Positions 43,248 through 52,807 are shown, numbered from the stretch's first letter. The stretch is DNA of 64,000 nucleotides from JAJFIE01 sp964344255 (GCA_964344255.1 CAYFMQ010000001.1:372001-436000); one strand, 5' to 3'. The notes: generated by a model from the sequence alone, not told the origin. Numbers and translations are program-made.

Positions 43248-44447
43248 TTATCGCATCCTTCTCGGTATATAGCGCGTCAGAATCCCCGCGCCGATCATGC
43301 CGATGGCGGTAGCGGCGAACACGGCGGGAAGCTGGAAAACCGCCAGAATGCCCGAATAGACGCCCGGAAACGTCAGGCTGGAGACAGACCGGTAGCTGCC
43401 GAAAACGGTCGCCATTTCCGAGCGTTCATAAGGATGCACGGCACGGTAAAACAGCGTGTTGCCCACGGAATCGCACAGCACGGCAAACAGGCCAGCCCCC
43501 AGCATGATGAAGATCACGATGTCGGGCGCATCCATGAGCTGGCTGATGGTGAGCGTCACAAGGCCGGTGCCCACATACCCGACAAGCAGGATACGACGGA
43601 TGCCGTAACGCTGAATGGTTCCCCGCAACAGCGGCGTCGTCATGACGAAAGCTGTCGCCAGAGAGACCAGCGCGCCGCCCATGGTTTCGCCAAGGCCCGA
43701 GGTGACGCAGTAAATGGGCACGTAAATGAAATACATAGTCCACCAGCCGGAACGCATGGCAGATAGCACATAGACCAGGCGCAGCCGGGGCTGCCTGAAA
43801 AACCGGGGCAGGTATTTCAAGGGGTTGGTGACGGGAGGCCGCGCACCCGCAAGGGCAGGGTGATCGGTAAACCTTAAGTAAAAGAAGTATCCGGCCAGGG
43901 CCACAATCGCCAGAATGCCAAAAACGAACGGAGCCGCCGGATCGATGGCGTTTCTAAGGTAGACGCCCAGGAATGGTCCAACACACCAGGAAAAGGCCAG
44001 GAAAAACATGCGCACGGGCTCATACCGCCCGAAGTCCTGTCGCCTGATATGCTCCATCATGTAGAGGTTGAGCGATACGTCGATGCATGAGGCCGAAAAC
44101 AGGTGCAGCGCCATGCCGGCGCACAGCGACCAAACTTCTCCATGAATGAACAGGGTCATGGCGATGATACCGGCCACCACGCCAAGGCTGAAAGTCCCCC
44201 GGCGTGTGATCCGGCTCACCAGCCATGGCACAGCGAGGCTCATGCCGACGCCGAGCACGCCGAGCACGAAGAAAAAGATGCTGACGTTCTGGGCCGTGCC
44301 GAACCGTTCCAGCGCCATGATGGGCACCACGGTGACGATAATGGAACGCGATAGGGGCTCGAAGGTAAACAGCACGGAAAAGGCGGGCATGGTCGGCCGG
44401 CTGAGATCACCCAGCAAGACAACAAGATGGTTGGACCCCGGCCGCAT
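43248..44447 (-). CDS. Major facilitator superfamily transporter
   Basis: This 399-residue protein has about 12 transmembrane helices and MFS loop features (a GVGMSLAVPWLVSRITRRG-type loop between TM2 and TM3). The cargo cannot be inferred; no specific subfamily motif is recognised. The start is placed at ATG 44447, preceded by GAAGGGGAAATC; an upstream in-frame start at 44525 would add 26 residues without a membrane segment. It is convergent with ahcY and shares the double-hairpin region at its 3' end. Confidence 0.85.
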   Translation of the reverse strand: MRPGSNHLVVLLGDLSRPTMPAFSVLFTFEPLSRSIIVTVVPIMALERFGTAQNVSIFFFVLGVLGVGMSLAVPWLVSRITRRGTFSLGVVAGIIAMTLFIHGEVWSLCAGMALHLFSASCIDVSLNLYMMEHIRRQDFGRYEPVRMFFLAFSWCVGPFLGVYLRNAIDPAAPFVFGILAIVALAGYFFYLRFTDHPALAGARPPVTNPLKYLPRFFRQPRLRLVYVLSAMRSGWWTMYFIYVPIYCVTSGLGETMGGALVSLATAFVMTTPLLRGTIQRYGIRRILLVGYVGTGLVTLTISQLMDAPDIVIFIMLGAGLFAVLCDSVGNTLFYRAVHPYERSEMATVFGSYRSVSSLTFPGVYSGILAVFQLPAVFAATAIGMIGAGILTRYIPRRMR

Positions 44448-44709
44448 GATTTCCCCTTCTACCCAATCGCAAACCAGATGCGAAATCCGCCCTATGACCT
44501 GCTCTGGGAGGAAGATAACCACCAAAACAGGCCACGGCGCACCCGAGTAATATTTGTTTTCGGACAGTCAAAAATTTGTCGTTTCGATGCCCTGCAGGAA
44601 CCTTACGAGAGCCGAACACAAAGCCGTCACGAGGTTTTGATTTTGCCCCGTTACTGCGGCCATCTAAGCTATTTGGAATTATTCCAGTGTTTTAAGGAGA
44701 AACGCCATT

Positions 44710-45274
44710 ATGCAACTCCTGTTCTATGCCTATTTTTTCGCTGTGGGCGTCACGTTCCTCGCGATCATCGCCAGTTGTCTTCAGGGGCGGAAAAGAAAAC
44801 CCGCCCAAAAACCCGTTGCCGTCGATACAACCCTTAAAGCCGTGGCGTTCAGCCTTGTCCTGTCTTCACCTGCCCTGGCCGCTGGCGGCAGCGGCGATCG
44901 GAACAACACCTATAACAATGACAGCTCTCCCTACGGCAAGGCGGTCGAGGCCATCAAGGCGAAGGATTACAACCAGGCCATCGACCTGCTGAACCGGTTC
45001 GTCATGGAAAAACCGAAACACGCCAACGCCTGGAACTATCTGGGTTTCAGCCTGCGAAAGCTGGGGCAGTTCGACCAGGCAAAGGAAGCCTATTTCAAGG
45101 CTCTGAGCATTAATCCCGATCACTTAGGGGCCAATGAATACCTGGGCGAGCTTTACGTGGAAACCGGAGTTGGACCTCGCCCGCGAACGTCTGGAGAAAA
45201 TTGACGATATCTGCTTTTTCACCTGCGAGGAATATGAAGACCTGAAAGCCATGATCGACGACGCAACGCTCTGA
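44710..45274 (+). pseudogene. TPR-repeat protein with a frameshift near its C-terminus
   Basis: The first 154 codons encode an N-terminal hydrophobic segment, a second hydrophobic stretch ending ALAAGG, and TPR helices (YNQAIDLLNRFVMEKPKHAN, AWNYLGFSLRKLGQFDQAKE). At about 45168 the reading frame leaves the TPR pattern and stops at 45204. The other frame continues it from 45170 as LDLARERLEKIDDICFFTCE and EYEDLKAMIDDATL, ending at 45274. Such CFF-x-CEEY-x-DLK endings are what I expect for this family. A loss of two bases (or gain of one) at 45168-45170 explains it. It is either a sequencing error or recent inactivation. Confidence 0.75.
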
Positions 45275-45295
45275 ACGTCGATCTCGCGCGGCCGG

Positions 45296-46156
45296 TCACG
45301 GGGCATGGAGCCAGTCGTAAAGGCTGCCGGTTTCCGGTCGAAAGTAGGCGATCATGCGCCCGTCAGTTCCGGCCTCCGCCCCTTCATCCCAGGGCGAGAT
45401 GCCATGCAGGGCGAGGCGATGGAGGACATAGGATTCTCCGGGCTTGGCATGAATGGCGACCCGTTTGCAGGTTTTGAAAATCCGCCGCCGGGTTTCCTTG
45501 TAGACCTCCGTGATGTCCAGCGACGGCCATTCGGTGGGCTCGATGCCTGCATATGCGGCTTCAAAAGCCTCGCGGATTAAATGGTGCGAGCCTTCCCAGA
45601 CAACCAGGGGCGAAGCGCCTGCGCCGGTTTCCACCAAGGGAATGCCTAGGATAAATCCGTGGTTTTCCAGCAGGAACCGCCGGCGATCATCGCCCTGTTT
45701 GCGCAGCCCGTCCACGTGGGCGGCGTCCCGGTCACGGCGGAAGGCGAAATTGGCCTCCGACTCCCCTTCCAGGGGTTTGGGATAGCCCGGATAGCAGACC
45801 GAGACCTGCGCCCGGTCCAGTTTGATATCCACCATGTTCAATGCGCGATGCAGAAAGTCCAGAGCCACACCGCTCAAACACGGACCGCTGCCGACCCGGC
45901 CCACTTCGTCGTTGGGGAGCGCGTTGACGCCGACAAACCAGGTGCCCTGGCAGCGATGCCATTCGGCGAACGCCGGATCCGTAACCGTCGCACGCGCTGC
46001 CGGCAGGACATGATCGACCCAACCCGCCAGCGCCGGATCAAAAGCGAAGCGTTGCCAGCCTTTATCGAAAAAATGGTCCACAGGAATAGCGTTCACCCCA
46101 CCGCACCATGTTGCTCTCCCCTGCCCAATAGCACGGCAGCCGGATTTCCGAAACAC
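45296..46156 (-). CDS. Putative Fe(II)/2-oxoglutarate-dependent dioxygenase (PhyH-like)
   Basis: This 286-residue protein is related by pattern to phytanoyl-CoA dioxygenase-like enzymes. A candidate metal motif H-x-D appears in DAAHVDGLRK (~residue 142). A distal His lies in LHRLALHGISPW, and an Arg that could bind 2-oxoglutarate lies in GRMIAYFRPE. I recognise no closer family and no substrate. The N-terminus is uncertain: the frame opens at a GTG at 46156, and GTG starts further in would remove about 20-25 residues. It is divergent from divL. Confidence 0.55.
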   Translation of the reverse strand: MFRKSGCRAIGQGRATWCGGVNAIPVDHFFDKGWQRFAFDPALAGWVDHVLPAARATVTDPAFAEWHRCQGTWFVGVNALPNDEVGRVGSGPCLSGVALDFLHRALNMVDIKLDRAQVSVCYPGYPKPLEGESEANFAFRRDRDAAHVDGLRKQGDDRRRFLLENHGFILGIPLVETGAGASPLVVWEGSHHLIREAFEAAYAGIEPTEWPSLDITEVYKETRRRIFKTCKRVAIHAKPGESYVLHRLALHGISPWDEGAEAGTDGRMIAYFRPETGSLYDWLHAP

Positions 46157-46214
46157 CCCTTGCCGCCGAAGAAGGACATTCTTATGATTCAGGAGCGATT
46201 CGCATTCCTGGCGA

Positions 46215-48206
46215 ATGGCCTTTAACGGGGTGACGGGTTTGGCATTTCTGTCCTGGCGAGCGAAATTAACTGCAGTGCATGAGGCCGATGCGGCGGTCTC
46301 TGACCAGGCAGATGCTCCCTTTGAGGACCAGACACATCAAAATGAGGACGATGAGACAGCGTCAGCGGACGAATGGCTGCGGATGATCCTGGACGCCATT
46401 CCGATCCCGCTCTGGCTGCGTGACCCGCAGTTGGGCCTCGCCTTTTCCAACGAGGCGGCCCGCAATAACGCCAACAGGGACGCCGAGCGCGGCAGTGAAA
46501 TCGCCGGCCGCGCGCAGAATGACGGTCGCCCCCATACCGAACGCCGCATGATTGAAGCGGACGGCAAGCGCCGCATTATGAAGATCACCGAGTCCCCCCT
46601 GAACAGGGATGCAGGACCGAAAACCGGTACGGTCGGCTTCGCCCTTGAGCATGAAGCACCCCCGACTGAAGAGCTGGAAAACGCCCTGATGCGTGAGCGG
46701 GCGATTTTCGATCAGATGCTGGAGGCTCTGGGCAGCGGCGTCGCCATTTTCGGTCCGGACAAACGTCTTGAAAGTTTCAATTCCGCCTACGCCCAGATCT
46801 GGAGGCTGCCGGAGGACTGGCTGAGCGAACGACCCACATTGAGCCAGATACTGGAAAAACTACGCGACGAACGGCGCATGAGCGAAATGCCCGATTTCCG
46901 CGCTTACCGGGCCGAGGAAAACGCCCTGTTCGAGAACCTGACGGAATCGCTTGAACGCATGCTGCATTTGCCGGACGGGCGCGATATCCGCAACACCGTC
47001 GCCCCCGCCAGCCACGGCGGGTTGCTGCATGTCTATGACGACATGACCGACAAGCTGAGCCTGCAGCGCTCCAACAAGACCCTGGACGCGGTTCAACGTC
47101 ACACCATCGACAACCTGCAGGAGGCCGTCGCCGTGTTCGGCGGCGATGGCCGGCTTGAGCTGCATAATGGAAACTTCACCGAACTGTGGGCGTTGTCCCT
47201 GTCCGATGAAAACCCACCGCCTCATCTCTCGGAAGTCGTCGACAGGATGCGCGACCCCGGCGAGCACGACGAAGCCTGGAGACCGCGCCGCGCCGCTATC
47301 CTGTCGTCTCTCACCGAACGGCGTGAGCATAAATCCCGCATCCGCCGCGCGGATGGCAAGGTGCTGGATGTGGCGAGCGTGCCGTTACCGGACGGCGCCG
47401 TGCTTGTCTCCTACCTCGATATTACGGAAGAGGCCCAGGTGGAGGACGCACTTCGCGAACGCGCCGAAGTGCTGGAGGAAACGGACCGGCTTAAATCCAA
47501 GTTCATCGCCGATGTCTCATACGAGGTACGAACACCGCTGACAACCATTTCCGGATTTTCCCAGATACTGGAAGCCGGTTATTTCGGGGAGCTGAATGCC
47601 CGCCAGCAGGAATACGTACTGGGTATCCGCGATACGGCAGACGGACTGATGACCGTGATTGCCGACATCCTTGAACTGGCCGCAATTGAAAGCGGCGCGG
47701 CGGAACTGGACAAGGACGCCATCGACCTGCACGCCCTGTTGGCCGATGTCATGGGGCTGGTCCGGGAACGCGCGCGTCACAAGGAGCATTACCTTAGCTT
47801 CGATGTACCGACGGATATCGGCTGGATTTCCGCCGACGGCCGGCGGCTTAAACAGGTGGTGTTCAATCTGTTGTCCAATGCCGTGCGCTTTACGCCCGTG
47901 CGCGGCGGCGTCCGTCTGACAGCCAGTCGGGAGGGCGACGGGGTCCTCATCGAGGTGAACGATACCGGCACCGGCATCCCCCAGGCCGACATCGACCGTG
48001 TTTTCCAGAAATTCATCAAGGGAGACCAGCCGGACGGAGAACCGGACGGCGCCGGGCTTGGCCTCGCCATGGTCAAGAGCTTCATTGAGTTGCATGGCGG
48101 CACCGTCGCCATTAAATCAACGCCCAATCGAGGAACCACGGTAACCTGCCGCCTGCCCGCCACCGGCACGGAAGGCGGTGACGCCCGGGACGCCTTTCAG
48201 CATTGA
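46215..48206 (+). CDS. divL: DivL-type PAS sensor kinase with Tyr in place of the phospho-accepting His
   Basis: This 663-residue protein has several PAS-like segments (about residues 55-130, 165-275, 295-400), then a HisKA domain and an intact ATPase domain. The H box reads DVSYEVRTPLTTISGFSQIL, so the normal His is Tyr436. The same substitution defines Caulobacter DivL, the kinase-like regulator of CckA/CtrA in the cell cycle. ATPase motifs are present: LLSNAVRFTPVRGG, NDTGTGIPQ and GAGLGLAMVKSFIELHGG. No N-terminal membrane helix is obvious, although Caulobacter DivL has one. Its position between ahcY and tsaE agrees with the usual alphaproteobacterial neighbourhood. Confidence 0.85.
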   Translation: MAFNGVTGLAFLSWRAKLTAVHEADAAVSDQADAPFEDQTHQNEDDETASADEWLRMILDAIPIPLWLRDPQLGLAFSNEAARNNANRDAERGSEIAGRAQNDGRPHTERRMIEADGKRRIMKITESPLNRDAGPKTGTVGFALEHEAPPTEELENALMRERAIFDQMLEALGSGVAIFGPDKRLESFNSAYAQIWRLPEDWLSERPTLSQILEKLRDERRMSEMPDFRAYRAEENALFENLTESLERMLHLPDGRDIRNTVAPASHGGLLHVYDDMTDKLSLQRSNKTLDAVQRHTIDNLQEAVAVFGGDGRLELHNGNFTELWALSLSDENPPPHLSEVVDRMRDPGEHDEAWRPRRAAILSSLTERREHKSRIRRADGKVLDVASVPLPDGAVLVSYLDITEEAQVEDALRERAEVLEETDRLKSKFIADVSYEVRTPLTTISGFSQILEAGYFGELNARQQEYVLGIRDTADGLMTVIADILELAAIESGAAELDKDAIDLHALLADVMGLVRERARHKEHYLSFDVPTDIGWISADGRRLKQVVFNLLSNAVRFTPVRGGVRLTASREGDGVLIEVNDTGTGIPQADIDRVFQKFIKGDQPDGEPDGAGLGLAMVKSFIELHGGTVAIKSTPNRGTTVTCRLPATGTEGGDARDAFQH

Positions 48207-48228
48207 AAGCCGGTAAAGAGGAACGCAG

Positions 48229-48459
48229 ATGAGTAACAGCGGCGGTTTTCCCGACTTGAAAACCCTGATTGAAATCAAGGATCTGATCGACAAGGTCGCC
48301 AAGGTGGAACACGACCTGGCGGAAAACGAGCGCGTCCTTTTTCACGAACTGCGGGACAAATACGCCAATGAGGTTTCCATCGGTTTCGAGGACAAGGTCC
48401 TGCTGGAAGTCATGCTGCGCAACATCACAGTCCGGCGCAACAAGGGCGTGGCGAGTTAA
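48229..48459 (+). CDS. Small hypothetical protein downstream of divL
   Basis: This 76-residue soluble protein is not recognised. It is strongly charged and predicted helical (LIEIKDLIDKVAKVEHDLAE, then NERVLFHELRDKYANE), which suggests a coiled-coil or partner-binding role. The ribosome site AAGAGGAACGCAG precedes ATG 48229, only 22 bp after the divL stop, so it is likely translated from the divL mRNA. Codon usage looks like its neighbours. Confidence 0.65.
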   Translation: MSNSGGFPDLKTLIEIKDLIDKVAKVEHDLAENERVLFHELRDKYANEVSIGFEDKVLLEVMLRNITVRRNKGVAS

Positions 48460-48689
48460 CTGACAACCCTCATCCACCCGGTGTTTGCGATGTTTGCATA
48501 CCGACTTAATCAAAAATTACTGAATACTAAATTTCTTGTTCATTTTGGGCCCAATGCGCCTTGTCCTAACACCCCGACCTATCATAGGCTGCTAACGCAA
48601 ATGGACTATTGTTGTGAATGTTCGAATTTTCGACAATGCCCCCGTTAAAACGAAAAACAATCAAATTGAACTTTAGGGAGAGACAAATC
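48460..48689. other. AT-rich intergenic region before the polyamine-type ABC operon
   Basis: About 230 bp without a credible gene. It is more AT-rich than its surroundings and should contain the promoter of the ABC operon. I see no hairpin or riboswitch pattern. Confidence 0.4.
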
Positions 48690-49730
48690 ATGTTGAAAAC
48701 CACTGGCCGTTTAGCACTCGGCATAACGCTTGCCCTGGGTCTGGCGACAGCCTCCGCCCAGGCAGAAGAAAGCGTCACCTTCGCCTCATGGGGTGGTTCG
48801 TTCCAGGACGCCGAGCGGGAAGCCTTCCTGAAGCCGGCAGCTGCCGCTCTCGGCATCACCATCAAGGAAGAAACCCTGAACGGTATCGCTGATGTTCGCG
48901 CCCAGGTACAGTCCGGCGCGCCTAAATTTGACATTGCAGAACTGGGTTCCAACTCCTGTGCCCAGGCTGTTCTTGAAGGTATTGTCGAGCCGCTGGACTA
49001 TAGCGTCATCAACACCGACGGCATCGATCCGGGCATCGTCAACGAGCACTGGGTCGGCATTATTTTCTATTCCACGGTTATCGGCTGGAACACCAATACC
49101 TATGGCGAAAACGGACCGCAGAACTGGGCCGATTTCTTCGATACCGAAAAGTTCCCCGGCACCCGGGCCATGTACGCCAAGCCGTATTACAATCTTGAAA
49201 CCGCTCTTATTGCTGATGGCGTGTCAAAAGACAGCGTCTATCCCATCGATGTGGAACGCGCATTTGCCAAGCTGGAAGCCCTCAAGCCGCATGTTGCCGT
49301 GTGGTGGAAATCCGGCGCCCAGTCCGCACAGCTGATGAAAGACGGTGAAGTCGACATGATCAGCATCTGGAACGGCCGCATCGGCAACGCCATCAAGGAT
49401 GGTGCACCCGCCAATTTCACGTTCAACGAAGCCTTGCTTGACTTCGACTGCCTGGTTGTACCGAAGGGCGCCAAGAACAAGGACCTCGCCATGAAGGCGA
49501 TCAACGAGTTCCTAAAGGCTCAAAACCAGGCTGAATTGCCTTTCCACATCAACTATGGCCCGGTGAATTCCAAGGCCTTTGATGTGCCAAACAAGATCAC
49601 GGCGGATATGGCATCTGGCCTTCCTTCATCACCGGAAAACGCCAGCCGTTCGGTCGTCTTCTCTTCGACCTGGTGGGTCGGTGTGATGAACGAGCTGCAG
49701 GAGCGGTTCGACTTCTTCATTCAGGAATAA
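48690..49730 (+). CDS. ABC transporter periplasmic binding protein, spermidine/putrescine type
   Basis: This 346-residue binding protein has a Sec signal peptide (~residues 1-24, ending ASAQAEE). It has the PotD-like opening VTFASWGGSFQDAEREAF, then FDIAELGSNSCAQAVLEG, and WVGIIFYSTVIGWNTNTYGE. PotD-like proteins bind polyamines, but related ones take opines, 2-aminoethylphosphonate or other compounds, so the ligand is open. The start at ATG 48690 has the ribosome site TAGGGAGAG; an upstream in-frame start at 48618 would extend the signal peptide implausibly. A perfect hairpin follows, then the ATPase and two permeases. Confidence 0.88.
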   Translation: MLKTTGRLALGITLALGLATASAQAEESVTFASWGGSFQDAEREAFLKPAAAALGITIKEETLNGIADVRAQVQSGAPKFDIAELGSNSCAQAVLEGIVEPLDYSVINTDGIDPGIVNEHWVGIIFYSTVIGWNTNTYGENGPQNWADFFDTEKFPGTRAMYAKPYYNLETALIADGVSKDSVYPIDVERAFAKLEALKPHVAVWWKSGAQSAQLMKDGEVDMISIWNGRIGNAIKDGAPANFTFNEALLDFDCLVVPKGAKNKDLAMKAINEFLKAQNQAELPFHINYGPVNSKAFDVPNKITADMASGLPSSPENASRSVVFSSTWWVGVMNELQERFDFFIQE

Positions 49731-49762
49731 GTTTTACCTGAACCACTGATTCTGGACCTTAC

Positions 49763-49799
49763 AGGCGGGTTGTTTCATGATTACTGAAACAACCCGCCT
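49763..49799. repeat. Perfect 15-bp hairpin between binding-protein and ATPase genes
   Basis: Arms 49763-49777 and 49785-49799 are exact reverse complements around a 7-nt loop. No T-run follows on the plus strand, so it is not a standard terminator. In ABC operons such hairpins after the binding-protein gene usually stabilise its mRNA and keep its level above that of the membrane subunits. Confidence 0.7.
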
Positions 49800-49855
49800 A
49801 AAAGGGTTTCTCAAAACGCAGCTACCCATCCTGATTTCCAGCACAAGGCCGCATA

Positions 49856-50947
49856 ATGAGTGACGCAACCACAACATCCATTCCTGTCACAATTCGGAAT
49901 GTCACGAAATCCTATGGTGATTTCAAAGCGTTAGACGATGTTTCCCTGGATATTGATTCAGGGGAATTCATTACCCTTCTTGGACCCTCGGGATCGGGAA
50001 AAACCACCCTGCTGATGGTCATCGCCGGATTCGTGAGGCCTGATTCCGGCAGTGTGAGGTTCGACCAGGACGAAGTGATCACCCTTGCACCGCATCTGCG
50101 TAATGTCGGCATGGTGTTTCAGAACTACGCCCTGTTCCCGCATATGAATGTTTTCCAGAATGTCGCCTATCCGCTGAAACTTCGCAAAACATCTGCCCCC
50201 GATATTGAAAAGCGCGTCATGTCAGCACTCGATCTCGTCGAACTTGGAGAATTGCGCGATCGCCGAGTGGATCAGCTTTCCGGTGGTCAGAAACAGCGTG
50301 TCGCCCTCGCCCGCGCCATTGTTTTTGAGCCCCGCGTCCTACTGATGGATGAACCTCTTTCCGCGCTGGATAAGAAGCTCCGCGAACAGATGCAGATTGA
50401 AATCAAGCACCTGCACGAACGGTTAGGCATGACAACGATTTACGTCACCCACGATCAGCGCGAGGCGTTGACCATGTCCGACCGCGTTGTCGTGGTCAAT
50501 CAAGGCCAGTTCGAACAGATCGATACGCCGAACCAGCTCTATGAACGTCCGGCCTCTCATTTCGTGGCCGACTTCATCGGCGAGTCATCCTTTCTTCCCG
50601 TAAATACCAGCGGCAACGTGGCTTCCCTGGGCTCAACACCGCTGAACCTTGCTGAACCTATCGCAGCGGCGGACAAGGAGCATCTTCTGGTGATCCGGCC
50701 CGAAAAGCTGGAAATCCTGACAAACGGCTCGGACACAAGCTCCTTCAATTGCATCGACGGCACCGTCAAGGAAATGGTCTATCAGGGTGAGAGCTTCCTG
50801 CTCTATGTAACACTGTCGTCGGGGGAAAACATCGTCATGCGCCAGCCGAGCCGACGCGAAGTGCTAGCCAATCTTCCCGACCCGGGCCAGCCGATCTCGC
50901 TCGGTTTGCACCCTGAAGACACCATTGTCGTACCGAGGGACGCATGA
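49856..50947 (+). CDS. ABC transporter ATPase, PotA-like
   Basis: This 363-residue ATPase of the CUT1/polyamine group has Walker A GPSGSGKTTLLMVIAG, signature LSGGQKQRVALARA, Walker B VLLMDEPLSALDKKLR and switch HDQREA. The C-terminal ~110 residues form a TOBE-type domain (FIGESSFLPVNTSGN). It pairs with the two permeases that follow; its stop overlaps the next start by 4 bp. Confidence 0.93.
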   Translation: MSDATTTSIPVTIRNVTKSYGDFKALDDVSLDIDSGEFITLLGPSGSGKTTLLMVIAGFVRPDSGSVRFDQDEVITLAPHLRNVGMVFQNYALFPHMNVFQNVAYPLKLRKTSAPDIEKRVMSALDLVELGELRDRRVDQLSGGQKQRVALARAIVFEPRVLLMDEPLSALDKKLREQMQIEIKHLHERLGMTTIYVTHDQREALTMSDRVVVVNQGQFEQIDTPNQLYERPASHFVADFIGESSFLPVNTSGNVASLGSTPLNLAEPIAAADKEHLLVIRPEKLEILTNGSDTSSFNCIDGTVKEMVYQGESFLLYVTLSSGENIVMRQPSRREVLANLPDPGQPISLGLHPEDTIVVPRDA

Positions 50948-51831
50948 GCAATCACACTACAACCATGCCAGTGAATGCAGATGCCCTGCAGGATGACGCC
51001 CGCCGGGAGCAGCGTAATATCTTTTCGCTGTGCAGTCCTGCGCTGGTGCTGATCGGATTGCTGCTGTTCATTCCCGTCGGTTGGTTGTTCTGGCTTTCGT
51101 TGATCGATCCGGCAGGCAACCTGACAGACGCCAACTACGCCCGCCTGCTGAACCCGGTCTACGTGAAGACCTTCGAGATGACCTTCAAGGTCAGCTTCCT
51201 GGTCACGGCTCTATGTATTCTCCTGGGGTATCCGCTGGCTTACCTGTTGTCCCAGCTGCCGAAGCGAACCGCAGCCATATTCATGATGGGCGTACTTCTA
51301 CCGTTCTGGACGTCACTTCTGGTGCGCACGTACGCCTGGCTTGTCCTGTTGCAGCGAAAGGGCATCATCAACAACTGGTTAATCGACCTCGGGATTATCG
51401 ACGACCCTTTGCGCCTGGTTCATAATTTCACCGGAACGATCATCGGCATGACCCATATCATGCTGCCGTTCCTGATACTACCGCTCTACGCCGCCATGAC
51501 AGCTATTGATCGTGATCTTCTGAAGGCTGCCTCCAACTGCGGCGCATCGCCCGTCAAGGCATTCTGGCAGGTCTTTTTCCCGCTCTCTATTCCCGGACTG
51601 GCGGCGGGCGTGACGCTGGTGTTCGTGCTGTGTCTCGGGTTTTATGTAACTCCGGCCCTGCTGGGCGGCGGCAAGGTGCAGATGTGGGCCATGCGTATTG
51701 AATCAAATGTTGCGCTCTACGCAAACTGGGGCGCCGCCAGTTCCCTGGGTGTCGTGTTGCTGTTGGTCACACTGGTGATTCTATATGCCTTTTCCAAACT
51801 GTCGCGTTTCGACAACATGTACGGCAGGTGA
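50944..51831 (+). CDS. ABC transporter permease, PotB-like
   Basis: This 295-residue inner-membrane permease has six transmembrane segments, preceded by a ~30-residue polar N-terminus. The EAA loop reads DRDLLKAASNCGASPVKAFW. It overlaps the ATPase gene by 4 bp and is followed 3 bp later by the second permease. PotB-like character is supported by AWLVLLQRKGIINNWL, seen in polyamine permeases. Confidence 0.92.
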   Translation: MSNHTTTMPVNADALQDDARREQRNIFSLCSPALVLIGLLLFIPVGWLFWLSLIDPAGNLTDANYARLLNPVYVKTFEMTFKVSFLVTALCILLGYPLAYLLSQLPKRTAAIFMMGVLLPFWTSLLVRTYAWLVLLQRKGIINNWLIDLGIIDDPLRLVHNFTGTIIGMTHIMLPFLILPLYAAMTAIDRDLLKAASNCGASPVKAFWQVFFPLSIPGLAAGVTLVFVLCLGFYVTPALLGGGKVQMWAMRIESNVALYANWGAASSLGVVLLLVTLVILYAFSKLSRFDNMYGR

Positions 51832-51834
51832 CCC

Positions 51835-52668
51835 ATGCTAAACCGCATCGCATCCGAAACCCAGATCACCCACGGACGCCGTTTATGGCTTTATCTGCTG
51901 TGTGCGGCAATCATGCTATTCCTGGTCACGCCTAGTCTGATCGTTATTCCGATGTCGTTTTCCGACTCGCGCTACTTGGAATTCCCGCCCCAGGCCTGGA
52001 GCTTCCGCTGGTATGAGAACTATTTCGGTTCCATCGAGTGGATGGACGCCACACGCGTTTCCTTTACCGCCGCTGTTTTGACGGTGCTGGTGGCGACACC
52101 CATGGGGACGGCTGCCGCCTATGCCCTTCACGTATCCAGATTCCGTATCAGCGGCGCCATCAACGCTATCATGCTCACCCCCATCATGGTGCCGGTAATC
52201 CTGATCGCCATTGGTGTCTTTTTCCTCTACGCACGGCTGGGTCTCAACAATTCCATTCCTGGCCTCGTCCTGGCGCATTCCCTGATGGCTATTCCGTTCG
52301 TCGTGATCACGGTGGCGGCGGGTCTTAAAAGCTACGACATGAACCAGGAAATGGTGGCGCGCTCGCTCGGAGCCTCAAGGCTCAAGGCTTTCCTGACCGT
52401 CACCTTGCCGCAAATCAGGTTTTCGATCATTTCCGGCGCCCTGTTCGCTTTTATCGTGTCACTGGATGAGGTGGTGATTGCACTATTCATTTCGGGCGGT
52501 GATAAGGCAACAATAACCCGGCGCATGTTCAATGCCCTCCGTGATGAGATTGATCCAACCATCGCCGCCATCTCGACAGTGCTGATCGCGGTTTCTATTC
52601 TGCTATTGGCGCTGGCCCAGATTTTCGGCCAGAAGAAGGAAACCCGGGCACAAATCCAGGAAGGCTGA
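51835..52668 (+). CDS. ABC transporter permease, PotC-like
   Basis: This 277-residue second permease has six transmembrane segments. The polyamine-type motif is FSDSRYLEFPPQAWSFRWYE after TM1 and the EAA loop is NQEMVARSLGASRLKAFLTV. The conserved SLDEVVIALFISGG is near residue 205. With the genes before it, it completes a binding protein-ATPase-two-permease importer. Confidence 0.93.
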   Translation: MLNRIASETQITHGRRLWLYLLCAAIMLFLVTPSLIVIPMSFSDSRYLEFPPQAWSFRWYENYFGSIEWMDATRVSFTAAVLTVLVATPMGTAAAYALHVSRFRISGAINAIMLTPIMVPVILIAIGVFFLYARLGLNNSIPGLVLAHSLMAIPFVVITVAAGLKSYDMNQEMVARSLGASRLKAFLTVTLPQIRFSIISGALFAFIVSLDEVVIALFISGGDKATITRRMFNALRDEIDPTIAAISTVLIAVSILLLALAQIFGQKKETRAQIQEG

Positions 52669-52807
52669 GCCTTCTTTATCCATGCCGCTTCGGTTTGATT
52701 TTGCAGGTCTTTGTGCGTATTTTAGAAATCTCGGCGGCAATCAAGCCGACGATGGTATCATTTACATGTATGCCGTAGATAAAATGAATTCAGAAAGACC
52801 TCAGTCC

